A stretch of DNA of 64,000 nucleotides from Saccharina japonica. Taxonomy: Eukaryota > Sar > Phaeophyceae > Laminariales > Laminariaceae. Shown here in pieces: positions 34,205 to 44,129 of this stretch; position 1 is the stretch's first letter; every line of letters starts with the position of its first letter. Under the pieces are notes generated by a model. It saw nothing but the letters and a program-made list of their open reading frames with translations. It searched no databases and was not told the origin of the DNA. The position numbers and the translations under genes were made by a program. The DNA is taken from assembly GCA_008828725.1 (NCBI GenBank), contig MEHQ01002668.1, forward strand, positions 574,882 to 638,881. Direction: 5' to 3'.

Positions 34205-35110
34205 CTCTATTACTAGGAGTGAGAACGGTGCTCCGTCTCGAAAGGGATGCGTGGTCAATGGTCAAATGACTAAGGTAAGCAACAAACGAGTACGCCCCCT
34301 CCCCCCCAGTTATTGGCCATACGGGGGTACAGTATAGGGAAGGTGCCCGCACGTACCCTAGCCTGCCTCAAAGTCAACTTTGACGCGCTGGCAAGGCGTC
34401 CACAGCCAATGCCGAGCACACACACACCTATTTTATTTTATTTTTCGCCCGGGCACGTTTTTTGGCGCCATCGGCACCGTGGCACAGGAGAGTGCACAAG
34501 GGTCCCCCATTTTGACTACAGTAGGGGTGCCCCCCTATAAGGCTGTCTGTTTAAGACGGTATTCCGACATAAAGCGGTCTACTGTAAGTAAGGCGATATC
34601 CCGATATAAGGCGGTCTGAGTAAGGCGGTATCCCGATATAAGGCGATCTGAGTAAGGCAGTATCCCGATACAAGGTGGTGTAAGTAAGGCGGTATCCCGA
34701 TATAAGGCGGTCTGAGTAAGGCAGTATCCCGATACAAGGTGGTGTAAGTAAGGCGGTATCCCGATATAAGGCGGTCTGAGTAAGGCAGTATCCCGATACA
34801 AGGTGGTGTAAGTAAGGCGGTATCCCGATATAAGGCGGTCTGAGTAAGGCAGTATCCCGATACAAGGTGGTGTAAGTGAGGCGGCATCCCGATATAAGGC
34901 GGTCTGAGTAAGGCGGTATCCCGATACAAGGCGGTCAACATCCCTTGGCGCTACTGGGGAATGGCACCAATAACCTGGAATGAATAAGGCGGCTTCCCCC
35001 CAATAAGGGCGGTCATATTGCTCTACTAGGCACACCACCGCCTGAATGGGGGACGCCTACGTACTGTACCGCATTTTTGGGGGGTATGCCTCCGCACTTC
35101 TACTTTTATG
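34205..35110 (+). mobile_element. CTCGAAAGGGATGCG element with an internal tandem array
   Basis: Outer parts 34205-34519 and 35073-35110 match the minus-strand copy at 37010-37430: GTCTCGAAAGGGATGCGTGG, TCAAATGACTAAGGTAAGCA, a C run after GAGTACG, then GGCAAGGCGTCCACAGCC, TTTTGACTAC and GGGGGGTATGCCTCCGCACT. In the other copy the last two are only a few bases apart. Here they are separated by about 550 bp carrying a tandem array. It has no coding sequence. Class is unclear. Confidence 0.65.
34550..34945. repeat. 63-bp tandem repeat x ~6
   Basis: The unit is two half-units, GTAAGGCGGTATCCCGATAT then AAGGCGGTCTGA, and GTAAGGCAGTATCCCGATAC then AAGGTGGTGTA. Copies at about 34687, 34750 and 34813 are nearly identical. 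The edge units are degenerate. Stop-free minus frames here are a repeat artefact. Confidence 0.9.
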
Positions 35111-35152
35111 TCCATGTATGTATGATATGTATGTACATATAATATGTATGTA

Positions 35153-35377
35153 TTCCCCCACTACGGTTCTTGCCTTGATTTTTATCGCGCAGAGGGTTCA
35201 GCCTTCCCAACGCTCGTCGATTTTCATCGAATTTTGCTAACTCACGCTCTCGCGCTTTCCGCTATTCAAGATATATTTTGCAAGAAAAAGTCCCTACGAG
35301 CATGCACTCGGCGGGGCTCGAACTCGCGATCTCGACGCTAGCAGGCTTCGTGGTTACCTGCTAGCCCACCGGGGCGA
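35153..35377 (-). mobile_element. tRNA-derived SINE, subfamily A (lacking the 3' end)
   Basis: The tRNA-like head is complete (plus-sense GGGGCTCGAACTCGCGATCT and TACCTGCTAGCCCACCGGGG). The body runs back to CCCACTACGGTTCTTGCCTT, then stops. The A-tail part is missing. Confidence 0.75.
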
Positions 35378-35796
35378 GCAGTACGCCTGGGTAAATAGCA
35401 TTTCCCCCCAATCAACCGAAACCATACAGGAGTAGTATACCCCCTCCCGACAGCTTCCAAGTTCCCCCGCCGGGAATCTGTTCTGGACATGTGGGTCCGT
35501 GCTCGAGTCTGTCTCGAAACAGAATATTCACGGCGGAACTTTCGGAGCTGTAGAGAGCGGTAAAAAAAGTGGCATGTTTTCGGTAAAATGGAGGGAGGAA
35601 GTCCCATTATTAATCGTATATGCGGGACCCGTAAATAAGTGTAGCGTATGTATTTACGAGTAGTATGGAAATGGCCAAAATAATACGTACCAGGTATGAG
35701 TTATAATAGGGTCGAGTTTTTTTTTTTCCGAAAATCGTTTGTTTTTGCAGGATTTTTTTTCCGGATAACTTCTCTACAGGCCGGCCAATGTTTGGG

Positions 35797-35990
35797 GTTG
35801 GGGTTAGGGCTAAGGTTAGAGTTAGGGTTGGAGTTACAGTAGGTTTTATGGCGTTTCATCCAAAATACCTTCATCATAATACTGGAACCACACGCCGTAC
35901 ACACAGAAAATTGTTTTGTTTTCTCTTATATACTGCTGTATCCTATATAAGAGGTTGGGGCTAGGGTTAGGGTTAGAGTTAGGTTTTATG
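35797..35990. repeat. Interstitial telomere-like TTAGGG stretches
   Basis: Irregular GGGTTAGGG / GAGTTAGGGTTGGAGTTA at 35797-35835 and GGGGCTAGGGTTAGGGTTAG at 35955-35985. They are followed in both by TTTTATGGCG..TCCAAAATACCTTCATA and ACACGCCGTAC, so this is a duplicated block of about 155 bp. Confidence 0.75.
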
Positions 35991-36591
35991 GCGATTTGTC
36001 CAAAATACCTTCATAATACTGGAAGCACACGCCGTACCCACAAAAAATGTTTTTTTTCCCATATATATATTGGTGTATCCTAAATGTTTGTTTACGTGCC
36101 TTGCATAGGCGGCTCGGAAGTCCTAGTCATAAAGGGGTACTACATAATATCATATACCTGGTATATATCAGTAGCCTATAAGCGCTTGCCAGTGTTCTGG
36201 CTGTGTATCAATATAGCGCCACTTATTTCTAAGGTGATGTTGATACTCTTGCCCCGCCAAGCTGCTCTTTCTGTGCCGCTGACCGACCTTGAAAGCACTG
36301 CTTGCTGAGCATCCCCGGTTGGTACTAAGCCAGAAGACTGGAACCACAACTCTCTTCTCAACAGTTCTTCCGCCCTTCCACAAACCTCAGATTGAGCTAT
36401 CTTTCACTTTTGCCTTTTAGCTCAATCTCCAACTATATATATCAGTAGCCTTTACCGTGTTCTTGACCCACAAATCGTACAAGATAAAGTACCAAATATA
36501 TTACGGCTTTTGTGGGTAGTCCACACATTTTTTTTGTCAGATTGTCCAAAATGCGCGGCGAAGCCGCGCTCGGTTCGAGCCTTAGCCTGGA
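35991..36591. other. No gene recognised
   Basis: Several short frames on both strands. CCTCAGATTGAGCTATCTTT and AGCTCAATCTCCAACTATAT form a loose inverted repeat near 36400. Confidence 0.4.
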
Positions 36592-36688
36592 CTAACCCTT
36601 ATAGAACTGCAGTCCCGTTTTGGGAACAAACCACTCTAATTCCAAGTAATTTGTCCCCAAAACGGGACTCCAGTGCTATAAGAGCTAA
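36592..36688. mobile_element. TTAACCC foldback MITE, first subfamily
   Basis: CTAACCCTTATAGAACTGCA to TCCAGTGCTATAAGAGCTA. The middle matches the type copy at 23828 (CCACTCTAATTCCAAGTAAT then TTGTCCCC). Confidence 0.75.
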
Positions 36689-36689
36689 G

Positions 36690-36728
36690 GTTGGGGTTAG
36701 GGTTTGGGGTTAGGGTTAGGGTTGGGTC
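36690..36728. repeat. Telomere-like GGGTTTGGGGTTAGGG stretch
   Basis: About 38 bp of mixed GGGTTAG / GGGGTTT units directly after the MITE. Confidence 0.75.
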
Positions 36729-36894
36729 GACGCTTTCTCGTGGTTTGAGTTTCTAAAAAAAATCCGAAAACACACATAAAACCAGCAAGAAATCGTGACA
36801 TGTTTGGTGCCTTATCGGGTACGATTTGCGGGTTAAAGACCGGCATACGTAGTAGGCGCCCCGCATATATATATATATACATATATAGGACCGA

Positions 36895-36965
36895 AGTATC
36901 ACACTTAGCTACGTACGTAGCAAATATGAGTTTCGACGAGATCTTCGATCTCACCTGATCTCACA
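36895..36965 (+). repeat. GAGTTTCGACGA dispersed repeat
   Basis: CGAAGTATCACACTTAGC, GCAAATATGAGTTTCGACGA, GATCTCACCTGATCTCACAG and CTGT, then a T run. The same order recurs at 40571 (minus), 43795, 50672 and, more diverged, 58118. Confidence 0.7.
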
Positions 36966-36969
36966 GCTG

Positions 36970-37000
<31 letters not shown>

Positions 37001-37009
37001 ACGTGTAAG

Positions 37010-37430
37010 TAGGAGTGCGGAGGCATACCCCCCAAAACCGTGGTAGTCAAAAGGGGGGAGTGATCACCCATAGGGGATGGGTGAGTGATCACCCATAGGG
37101 GGACCCTTCTGCACCCTCCTGCGCAACGGGGTACCGATAGCCCCAAAAACGCGCCCGGGAAATTAGAAAAGAAGAAAGGTGTGCGTGGTCGGCATGGGCT
37201 GCGGACGTCTTGCCAGCTCATGGAAATTTGATTCGGGGTAGGCTGGGGCAGGCGCGGGTACCTGCGGCGGGGGTATTTGCTCTATACCCCCCCCCCGCCC
37301 GTTCGGTCGAGAAAAGGGGGGGAGGGGGGGGGGCGTACTCATTTGTTGCTTGCCTTCGTCATTTGACCATTGACGAAGCATCCCTTTCGAGACGGACCAA
37401 GCACCGTTCCTATATACTCCTACTAATAAT
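37010..37430 (-). mobile_element. CTCGAAAGGGATGCG element, second copy
   Basis: Inverted copy of 34205-35110 without the tandem array. Its C tract appears as two blocks: GGGGGGGAGGGGGGGGG on plus at 37316-37332 and a C run near 37287. Confidence 0.65.
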
Positions 37431-37480
37431 AAGGATTCACCATTTCCTTTGTTGTATACAGCTGTAGGTCCGTATGTATG

Positions 37481-38216
37481 TGTGGAGGATAGGGTACTGT
37501 GAGGGTGTTACCTGCTGAGCTATAGCGGTAAAAGATCGATCGATTACCCAGCCCAGGGTAATCCTTATAACACTCTCCCCCCCTCTGAACGGCGGGATAT
37601 TTGGGACGTCGGTACCGTATACGGCCGTACATTGACCTACCCGCTTCATTTCAGTACCTGGGGAACCAGGGAGACGTGTTTTTTTAGGGACGCACGCGCA
37701 AGCGTTTCTGAAAAAAGAAACGTCCGAAGTGAGATTCGAACCCGTGTCCTGCCGTCGACGCCAAATGTGAGGGTATTACCTGCTGAGCTATAGCGGTAAA
37801 AGATCGATCGATTACCCAGCCCAGGGTAATCCTTATAACAGTACGTAGACACCGTCAACTTCTGATCACAAATGCCAACCATGGAGATACCTGACTTGGT
37901 AATCAACGTCCGGTCTACGAGAAGACCTGCCATCATATGGATGGTCTTCATGATGGTTGACGTTTGGGAACACAAACAAACCCACAACGCTACGTACGAA
38001 CCAGGGAGTGAAGGGTCCTCTACGAGAACGACCTCCACGCCCCCACTCTTATCTATGAGATCTCTCCTTGCGAGATGCGAGGAGGGAGGTTTTGTGGAGG
38101 CACTTACCTTGCCACAAATTTTATATAAGAAAGAAAAGTGCGCGTCAAGGCCTCGGCCATACCTCTGCCCAAGACCCCCGACACGTCCGACACCATCTGA
38201 GGAGGCGACCTCCATG
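37481..38216 (+). mobile_element. Solo LTR of TRIM-1, interrupted by TRIM-2
   Basis: TGTGGAGGATAGGGTAC (37481) and, after the insertion, GTACGTAGACACCGTCAAC to GAGGCGACCTCCATG match the 350-bp LTR with scattered changes and small insertions. A 4-bp duplication TATG flanks it. Only one LTR is present, so the element has recombined to a solo LTR. It is clearly older than the identical pair at 31750. Confidence 0.75.
37498..37840 (-). mobile_element. TRIM-2: 343-bp LTR element with 75-bp LTRs
   Basis: Direct repeats 37498-37572 and 37766-37840 differ at one base. The element starts TG and ends CA and is flanked by the target duplication GTAC. On the minus strand the parts are in LTR order. After the 5' LTR (37840-37766) come 2 bp and a primer-binding-like TGGCGTCGACGGCAGGA. 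Just before the 3' LTR lies the purine tract AGAGGGGGGAGAG. The LTR end contains TAGCTCAGCAGG and the interior GGGTTCGAATC, which look like polymerase III A and B boxes 35 bp apart. A small hairpin (CGTTTCT / AGAAACG) sits inside. It has no coding sequence. Confidence 0.8.
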
Positions 38217-39213
38217 TATGTACATGTCATGATGATGCCATGCCGAGAGAGAAAGGGTGCAAGTGTCTAGTGCTTGAGCAGAATCAGGACTCATCCAAGT
38301 GGAAAACAGGCGTTCTCATGTTAAATGCGTGAGAGCTTGAAGGGTCAAAGCTGACAGAGTGTGAGAGGGGTGTGGGGCCAAAATACACAACATTGCATAC
38401 ATACGACGTACACGTTTATTTGTTTTTGTTTTTGCATCTGCTTCGTCTGCTCAAATCATATAAAACAGCGGAACCAGCTCCTATGTAGGACGTAAAGCTC
38501 TATAGCATGTTGTTGCCGTTGAGCATCTTACTGCAAGCACACAGCACGGCAGTGCAGCGCAATCAGCCCTGCGCAAAGGAGCAAATCACGTGAATATGCG
38601 CAAGTGCCGATCAGGGCGCGACAGCGCAAGCAGACAGGCGGTTGGCGAGAGCTATGCATCATGTCGTCGAGCATATATATATATATTATATATGTAGTTC
38701 GTATAGATCTGGCTGCTGCGTTATCAAAGCAGGCGGAGAAATCGAAAGGTGCCGGGCCAAAACAAACATACAACTTACAAGTAGCAGCAGCAGCAGCAGC
38801 TACGTAGCTGGTGGTGCGCGAAGGATATGTCTTTATTTCCAATCTCAATAACATCATCAATACTATTGCTCTCTGCCCATTCTCTTTCGTGCATACGATA
38901 TTATATGATATGATACGATACGATACATGCATGCCGCGCCCGGGTTGTTTTCCCGAACCACCGGAGCTATTGGCATTTGCAAGTCGTCAGTTTTCACCAA
39001 ATTACGGATAAACCCCTGCCCGCTTCCTTCACGTTTAAAAAAAAAAAAAAAAAATTATCATTAATAATATATTCTTCCTTGTGAGCGATCGTTGCGGGCG
39101 AAAGCCACCCGCAGAGCGAAGCCCCTTGCATACTGCATACCCTACTCGTGTTCATAGAACAAACACTAGACAAACACCCTTGCAATGCTCCTACAGGCTG
39201 TTTACCTGGGAAA
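38217..39213. other. No gene recognised
   Basis: Short frames only. (CAG)5 at 38781 and a long A run at 39040. Confidence 0.4.
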
Positions 39214-40221
39214 TCGTGCTACGAGTATACGATAGAGGCACGAGTAGCATTGTTTTGGTAAAAAACATTTTCTGGCCGGCTACTACTGACTACAACTGAC
39301 TATACTGACTATTACCGACTATTACCGACTATTACTGACAATGACTGACTGTTGCCGACTATACTGACTATTACTGGCACCTACTGCCTATTGCCGACTA
39401 TTACTGATTATTACCGACTATTACTGACTAATACAGACTATTACTGACTATTACCGACTATTACTGACAATTACTGACTATTTCCGACTATACTGACTAT
39501 TACTGGCAACTACTGATTATTATCGACTATTACTGACTAATACTGACCATGACTGACTATTACCGACTGTTACTGACAATGACTGACTATTGCCGACTAT
39601 ACTGACTATTACTGGCAACTACTGCCTATTACCGACTATTACTGATTAATACCGACTATTACTGACTAATACAGACTATTACTGACTATTACCGACTATT
39701 ACTGACTGATACTGACTATTGCCGACTATACTGACTATTACTGGCAAATACTGATTATTATCGACTATTACTGACTTATACTGACTATGACTGACTATTA
39801 CCGACTGTTACTGACAATGACTGACTATTGCCGACTATACTGACTATTACTGGCAACTACTGCCTATTACCGACTATTACTGATTAATACCGACTATTAC
39901 TGACCAATACAGACTATTACTGACTATTACTGACTACCAGATATTTCAGACTATTGTTGACTATTACTCACTATTGCCGACTATTATCGACTATTACTGA
40001 CTAGTACTGATATTAATAGTATATCTGGTACTCCTCAATTGGGGAAATGGCACTCATGTTTTGCAGCATGTCTCGCTGTATGCCTCGTACGCCATGGGAT
40101 GGTTCGTCTTAATTTATTTTCGTCGGCTTTTGGGTGAGATATAAGGCTCGCATACTGCAATCAAGTCAGGAGCCTCACAGAAAAAATAGGAGCTACCCCT
40201 CGAAGGCAAATAGCACGCGTC
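39214..40221 (+). mobile_element. TIR element, GACGC family, carrying an internal satellite
   Basis: The left part (GTGCTACGAGTATACGATAG, then AAAAACATTTTCTGGCCGGC) and right part (TTGCAGCATGTCTCGCTGTA, CCATGGGATGGTTCGTC, GGAGCTACCCCTCGAAGGCA to TAGCACGCGTC) align with the halves of the copy at 5754. About 730 bp of satellite lies between them. Confidence 0.6.
39285..40015. repeat. GACTATTACT satellite with ~238-bp higher-order period
   Basis: The basic unit is 11-12 bp (ACTGACTATT / ACCGACTATT). The marker ACTGGCAMCTACTGCCTATT occurs at about 39373, 39610 and 39848, so a unit of 237-238 bp is itself repeated about three times. Confidence 0.9.
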
Positions 40222-40235
40222 TCAATGTTGCACAC

Positions 40236-40502
40236 CCCGGACAGACATGATATGGATCATCTAGATAATCTAGATCATCTATATAGTTCATCTATGCTTC
40301 ACGTGCCGCTATGAGAGGTTGTGCAGGATCTGCATACAGATCCTACCAAGGAAACATGTGCTATAGATCATGCAGATTATAGGGGATCCCGCCCGGCAAC
40401 ATGACCTAGATCATACAAAATCGGGGATAGATCTATCTGCCTTGGAAGGTCTACTGCTTATAGATCATCAATGAAGTGGGAATGATCTATATAATCTGTC
40501 CG
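40236..40502. mobile_element. GATC-rich TIR element, copy 1
   Basis: Tips CGGACAGA and TCTGTCCG bracket many GATCATCTAGAT-type phrases. CCTACCAAGGAAACATGTGC, CCCGCCCGGCAACATGACCT and AATCGGGGATAGATCTATCT occur in inverted order at 60846-61122. No coding sequence. Confidence 0.65.
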
Positions 40503-40570
40503 AGGCATGCACAGATGTATCATGGCAGGGTATATCATAGGCTATATACTATCAAAAAAATTAAAAAAAC

Positions 40571-40645
40571 AACAGCTGTGAGCTCGAGGATTTCGTCGAA
40601 GCTCATCTTTGCTAGCTGAGTGTAATACTTCGATCGCGCGTACTT
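40571..40645 (-). repeat. GAGTTTCGACGA dispersed repeat
   Basis: Complement of the 36895 repeat: CAGCTGTGAGCTCGAGGATT, TCGTCGAAGCTCATCTTTGC and GTAATACTTCGATCGCGCG. Confidence 0.65.
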
Positions 40646-41401
40646 ACGGATTTTATATGTCCTCATGTAGGATGTACATCCCGTATGAGGCTATATACTA
40701 TATACCGCCGGTGGAGGCTATTCTATACATGAGGCGAGGTTTTGGGCGGTAGTGCACAAGAGGGATCTTGGAATTAATACTAAGATTTGATTGAAAGGCA
40801 CAAGTACATGATGCGTCACCCTTTCATATTTGATTGGCGAAACGTCGGTTAGGAGTTACGTCGTAGGAGTTGCTAACGGCATTCAGTAAGGGGAACTGCA
40901 TTGTTGCTGTCATTTTGGCAAGTGTTTCAGGTACTAAACATTACGTATACAATATAATTGATAGGTACCGCCGTATACAGTACCTGGTATACAGCAGTAT
41001 GTGCAAACGGAATAATAATATATGCAAACTAAAACTATTTCGTACATACCCAAGGGCGCACAAAAAAAAAAAAAAACGACATACCGGTATGTCGTATAAT
41101 ATGTGAATGTGATACACCACTAGTGACTGCTGTGGTGGATACGAATACCTTGTACGAGTATAGGCGGTGTTTCGCGCGAGGGGAAGCGTTAAGGGACTAC
41201 ACGATGGGGCGATGGGAGCGAGACGAAGATGGCACCAGACACCCGAGGGCCGCAAAAAGCGCACTATCTAGGTTAACTATTCGCGGCTACCTAGACTAAG
41301 CGGGGTGCAATACGAACGAACGACATGTTGTTGACGCTGTTGCCCAGTACCTTTCTATTGTCGTTCCTACAGCAGCACTATTACGGAGGACCTATAGTGT
41401 C

Positions 41402-41541
41402 TGTGTGTGTGTTCTTCACATTAAACCTTCCTTTCTACCCGTCGACATCCAGCAACACCCAGTGTCCGTGCTGATTCTTCATCCTAAAAAGGTACCAGTT
41501 CTGTGGTCACAAAACTACGACACAGAGATACTACGCTCAGT
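41402..41541 (-). mobile_element. AC/AAC-tailed dispersed element
   Basis: TGTGTGTTCTTCACATTAAA, TACCCGTCGACATCCAGCAA, GATTCTTCATCCTAAAAAGG and TCACAAAACTACGACACAGA; near-identical to 16003-16148 and 17783-17930. Confidence 0.7.
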
Positions 41542-41600
41542 GCAGCAGTAAGCAGAGCAGACAATGCAATGCCATATACGACAGGCAAGACCTACCCTGC

Positions 41601-41680
41601 TAGTAAATAGGATCAAGTATTGTCAGTAAAAAAAAGGGAAATATATACGTCTTTGTGCGTACCGTAGGTTCTATTTACTA
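41601..41680. mobile_element. TAGTAAATAGGA MITE
   Basis: 80 bp with tips TAGTAAATAGGATC and GGTTCTATTTACTA. Confidence 0.75.
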
Positions 41681-41784
41681 CATTAGCCCACCCCGAAAAT
41701 CCTAGTCTTCCAAGTGAGGGGAGGATTCCTACGTAGCCCGGCTCAACCCCCGTGAAGCCTTCTAAGGGTAGCGCCTTACGTTTT

Positions 41785-41965
41785 CCGAGGGTGATCACTT
41801 GGTTGTAGTATAGGAGCCCTATACCTCACCCTCAAAAACTGAATTTTAAGAAAATCTGTGAGTGCAACTCAGTGAACAATCCCACATAGCCGATGCATGC
41901 TACTCGTACGGTAGAGGTGCACCATGCTTACTTGAGGGGTTCTATGCTAATAGCAAGTCAAAATC
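41785..41965 (-). mobile_element. TIR element fragment(s), GACGC family
   Basis: TTCCGAGGGTGATCACT, AGTGAACAATCCCACATAGC and CGGTAGAGGTGCACCATG resemble parts of the GACGC elements at 24434 and 43084, in rearranged order. Confidence 0.4.
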
Positions 41966-43083
41966 TGTTTTTTTTTTTTTTTAGGGAACTTCAGCAGCAG
42001 CAGTAGAACTTCGGATCAGGGAGCTCGGCAGACGCAAACAAAGCTGTCGAGATGAGTGTCAGAATGGAGAAAAAAAACGCATGAAACAACCCAAGAACGA
42101 ATCACGTATGCATCCTTCAAAAACTGCACCCTCGCCAGCCCCTTCTACTCCAACCAAATACCGGCAAACCCCACAAAGCAGTCTTTAGAGAGAGAGAGAA
42201 AGAGAGGCAAATCGAGCCCGCGTATTTCCTATTGGTCAAGGTTTTGAAAAGGAGGCAGCTCATTGGTCGACGTATACCTAGATAGCTGGGGGGGGGGAAT
42301 ACTGCTGTTTAAATATTATAGAGCGGTGAGCGGCGGGAGGGGTTTAGCCGCGACAGCGAGAGGGGGCTAAAAACAAACGCGAAACCTATGAATTACTACA
42401 TGGGCGAAAAGAAAGTTAGTACATACGTAAGGTTGTATTGTACGGTATTGTCGACAGGCAGTGCCAGTCTCTACCGCGTTAATGTATCTGTACTTCGTAT
42501 CTGCCCAAGCGAGCCAGGGGGCTCACCAGCCTATCGGGCTGATCGTCCGAAGTGCTCTCCCATCACGGCCTCTTCCCTCACGCCACGTACCCACATCCAC
42601 TTGAGATCACGAATATTGCATCATCGCTTGAGCTTCCTTTTGCCTTGCTTTTCCGAACAAGCCCATCATGACCTGTAGCAACATTGCACGATTGCGAGAG
42701 TGGGCACATAACACGGAGCTATAATAGTCACCTGAAAAACCTGGAGCTACATAGCAGGAGGCAAGGGGTTACCACAACAGCAAGCACTGGATTACTTCAA
42801 GTCCACGGAAACTATTTTTTCCAAAGGGACACTGCTGTCTGTTGCAGGAGCTTGTCATTCATGCTCGGTACGGGGGGGTGGCTGACACTCACCGGCACGA
42901 CGGACACATGCATGCATCGTTATTGCGTGCCAAACACCCCACGTAAAAAAATACACAGCGTCTCGAGCCGAGCAAGGGACACAAGCCAATTGTGGCGTTG
43001 CTCGTGTCCTCACAGTAGTACACAGCACCTTTACCCTTTACCCTGTACCCTTTTTTCCAACTGCACCTATACCCTTCACCCTT
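41966..43083. other. No gene recognised
   Basis: Frames up to 133 codons (42684-43085, plus) have no domain. The tail includes CTTTACCCTTTACCCTGTAC-type phrases at 43030. Confidence 0.35.
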
Positions 43084-43585
43084 GACGCATGCTCGCCTTA
43101 TAAGGGTAGCGCCTTACGTTTTCTGAGGTTTCTCACTCGAGGAGCTCTATACTAATCATAGTAAGTCAAAAACTGGTTTCGGAGGAGCATAAGTAAGAGT
43201 TCTACCCGACGAACAATCCCGTGGCCTTAAGGGCCCGTTTTAACGAAGAAAAAAAAAATATCAATTTGGAAAAAAAAAAAATCAAATCCGCTTTTCATTG
43301 GTCAAAACCCGCACCACCACCCAAGATTATACTACATAATCTTGGGTGGTGGTGCGGGTTTTGACCAATGAAAAGCGGATTTGATTTTTTTTTTTTTCCA
43401 AATTGAATTTATGTTATACTCGTTACTATGGGCCCTAATAAGTGCACAACGAAAAAACATTGCAGCACAAAAAAATGAAAATTCCGACGCTTTTGGGGTA
43501 AGGAGCCTTTCAATAGGTCATTCAGAAATCGTTTCAGCCAAAAAAAGGTATACCTTATATACCTCTATCGTAGCACGCGTGCGTC
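43084..43585 (-). mobile_element. TIR element, GACGC family, carrying a long hairpin
   Basis: Ends GACGCATGCTCGCC and TAGCACGCGTGCGTC. Plus-sense landmarks CACTCGAGGAGCTCTATACT, CGAACAATCCCGTGGCC and AGCCAAAAAAAGGTATACCT match the complement of 5754-6041. The 146-bp inverted repeat at 43261 sits in the middle. Confidence 0.65.
43261..43406. repeat. Near-perfect 146-bp inverted repeat
   Basis: Arms of about 69 bp (TCAATTTGGA.. to ..CCACCCAAGATTA and the inverse) pair without mismatch except one A/T-run length difference. The loop is only 5-7 bases (TACTACA, 43330-43336). It has no coding sequence. A transcript would fold into a long hairpin. Confidence 0.95.
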
Positions 43586-43666
43586 CCTTTTGAGGACAAA
43601 TTGAAATTACTGCACTCGTCGAAGGCTAAATTCGTTTCCGAAGTGGGGAAAGTAGGGACCTTCAGG

Positions 43667-43770
43667 GGGGGGGGGGGGGGGGGGGCACTCATGTCGTGCA
43701 CGGCCGTAGTCATATGACCATAGACCCTCGCATCCCTACAATGCCGGGACGGAGCACGTTGGGGGGGGGG
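43667..43770 (-). repeat. C-run dispersed element between two G runs
   Basis: About 19 G, then CACTCATGTCGTGCACGGCC, GTAGTCATATGACCATAGAC, CCTCGCATCCCTACAATGCC and GGGACGGAGCACGT, then 10 G. It is the complement of the elements at 57450-57785. Confidence 0.75.
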
Positions 43771-43794
43771 GATTCCAAGGACATGCCTAAAAAA

Positions 43795-43885
43795 TCCGTA
43801 CTACGCGCGGTCGAAGTATCACACACACATCTTGCAAAGGTGAGTTTCGACGAAATCCTGGATCTCACAGCTGTTGTCGTTTTTA
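43795..43885 (+). repeat. GAGTTTCGACGA dispersed repeat
   Basis: GCGGTCGAAGTATCACACAC, AAGGTGAGTTTCGACGAAAT and CTGGATCTCACAGCTGTTG, then a T run. Confidence 0.7.
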
Positions 43886-44129
43886 GTTTTTTTTTTTTTA
43901 TAAATATGTACAAAAAACATCACGCAGCGTGCAAAGCTGAGTACTATTAATAGGTATCAAGTACACCACGTGTCGCCCAGTTTTGGTTGAACTCACGGCT
44001 GAGATATTTTTCTATTAATAGATTAACAAACGAACGAAACGAAACGAACCTCTTTTCCTTTTCCGAGCTTGTGTCCTGTAGGGTTTGTGGGTTCCGGATA
44101 AGGGTACGTACGTATGGAAGTCTTACGGA

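Noticed and set aside
34535..35038. 167-codon minus-strand repeat protein
   Set aside because: A 63-bp satellite is a multiple of three and happens to lack stops; there is no start or homologue.
37710..37840. Genuine tRNA gene on the minus strand
   Set aside because: A- and B-box-like motifs are present, but D and T stems do not pair and the sequence straddles an LTR border; reported as promoter-like boxes of TRIM-2.
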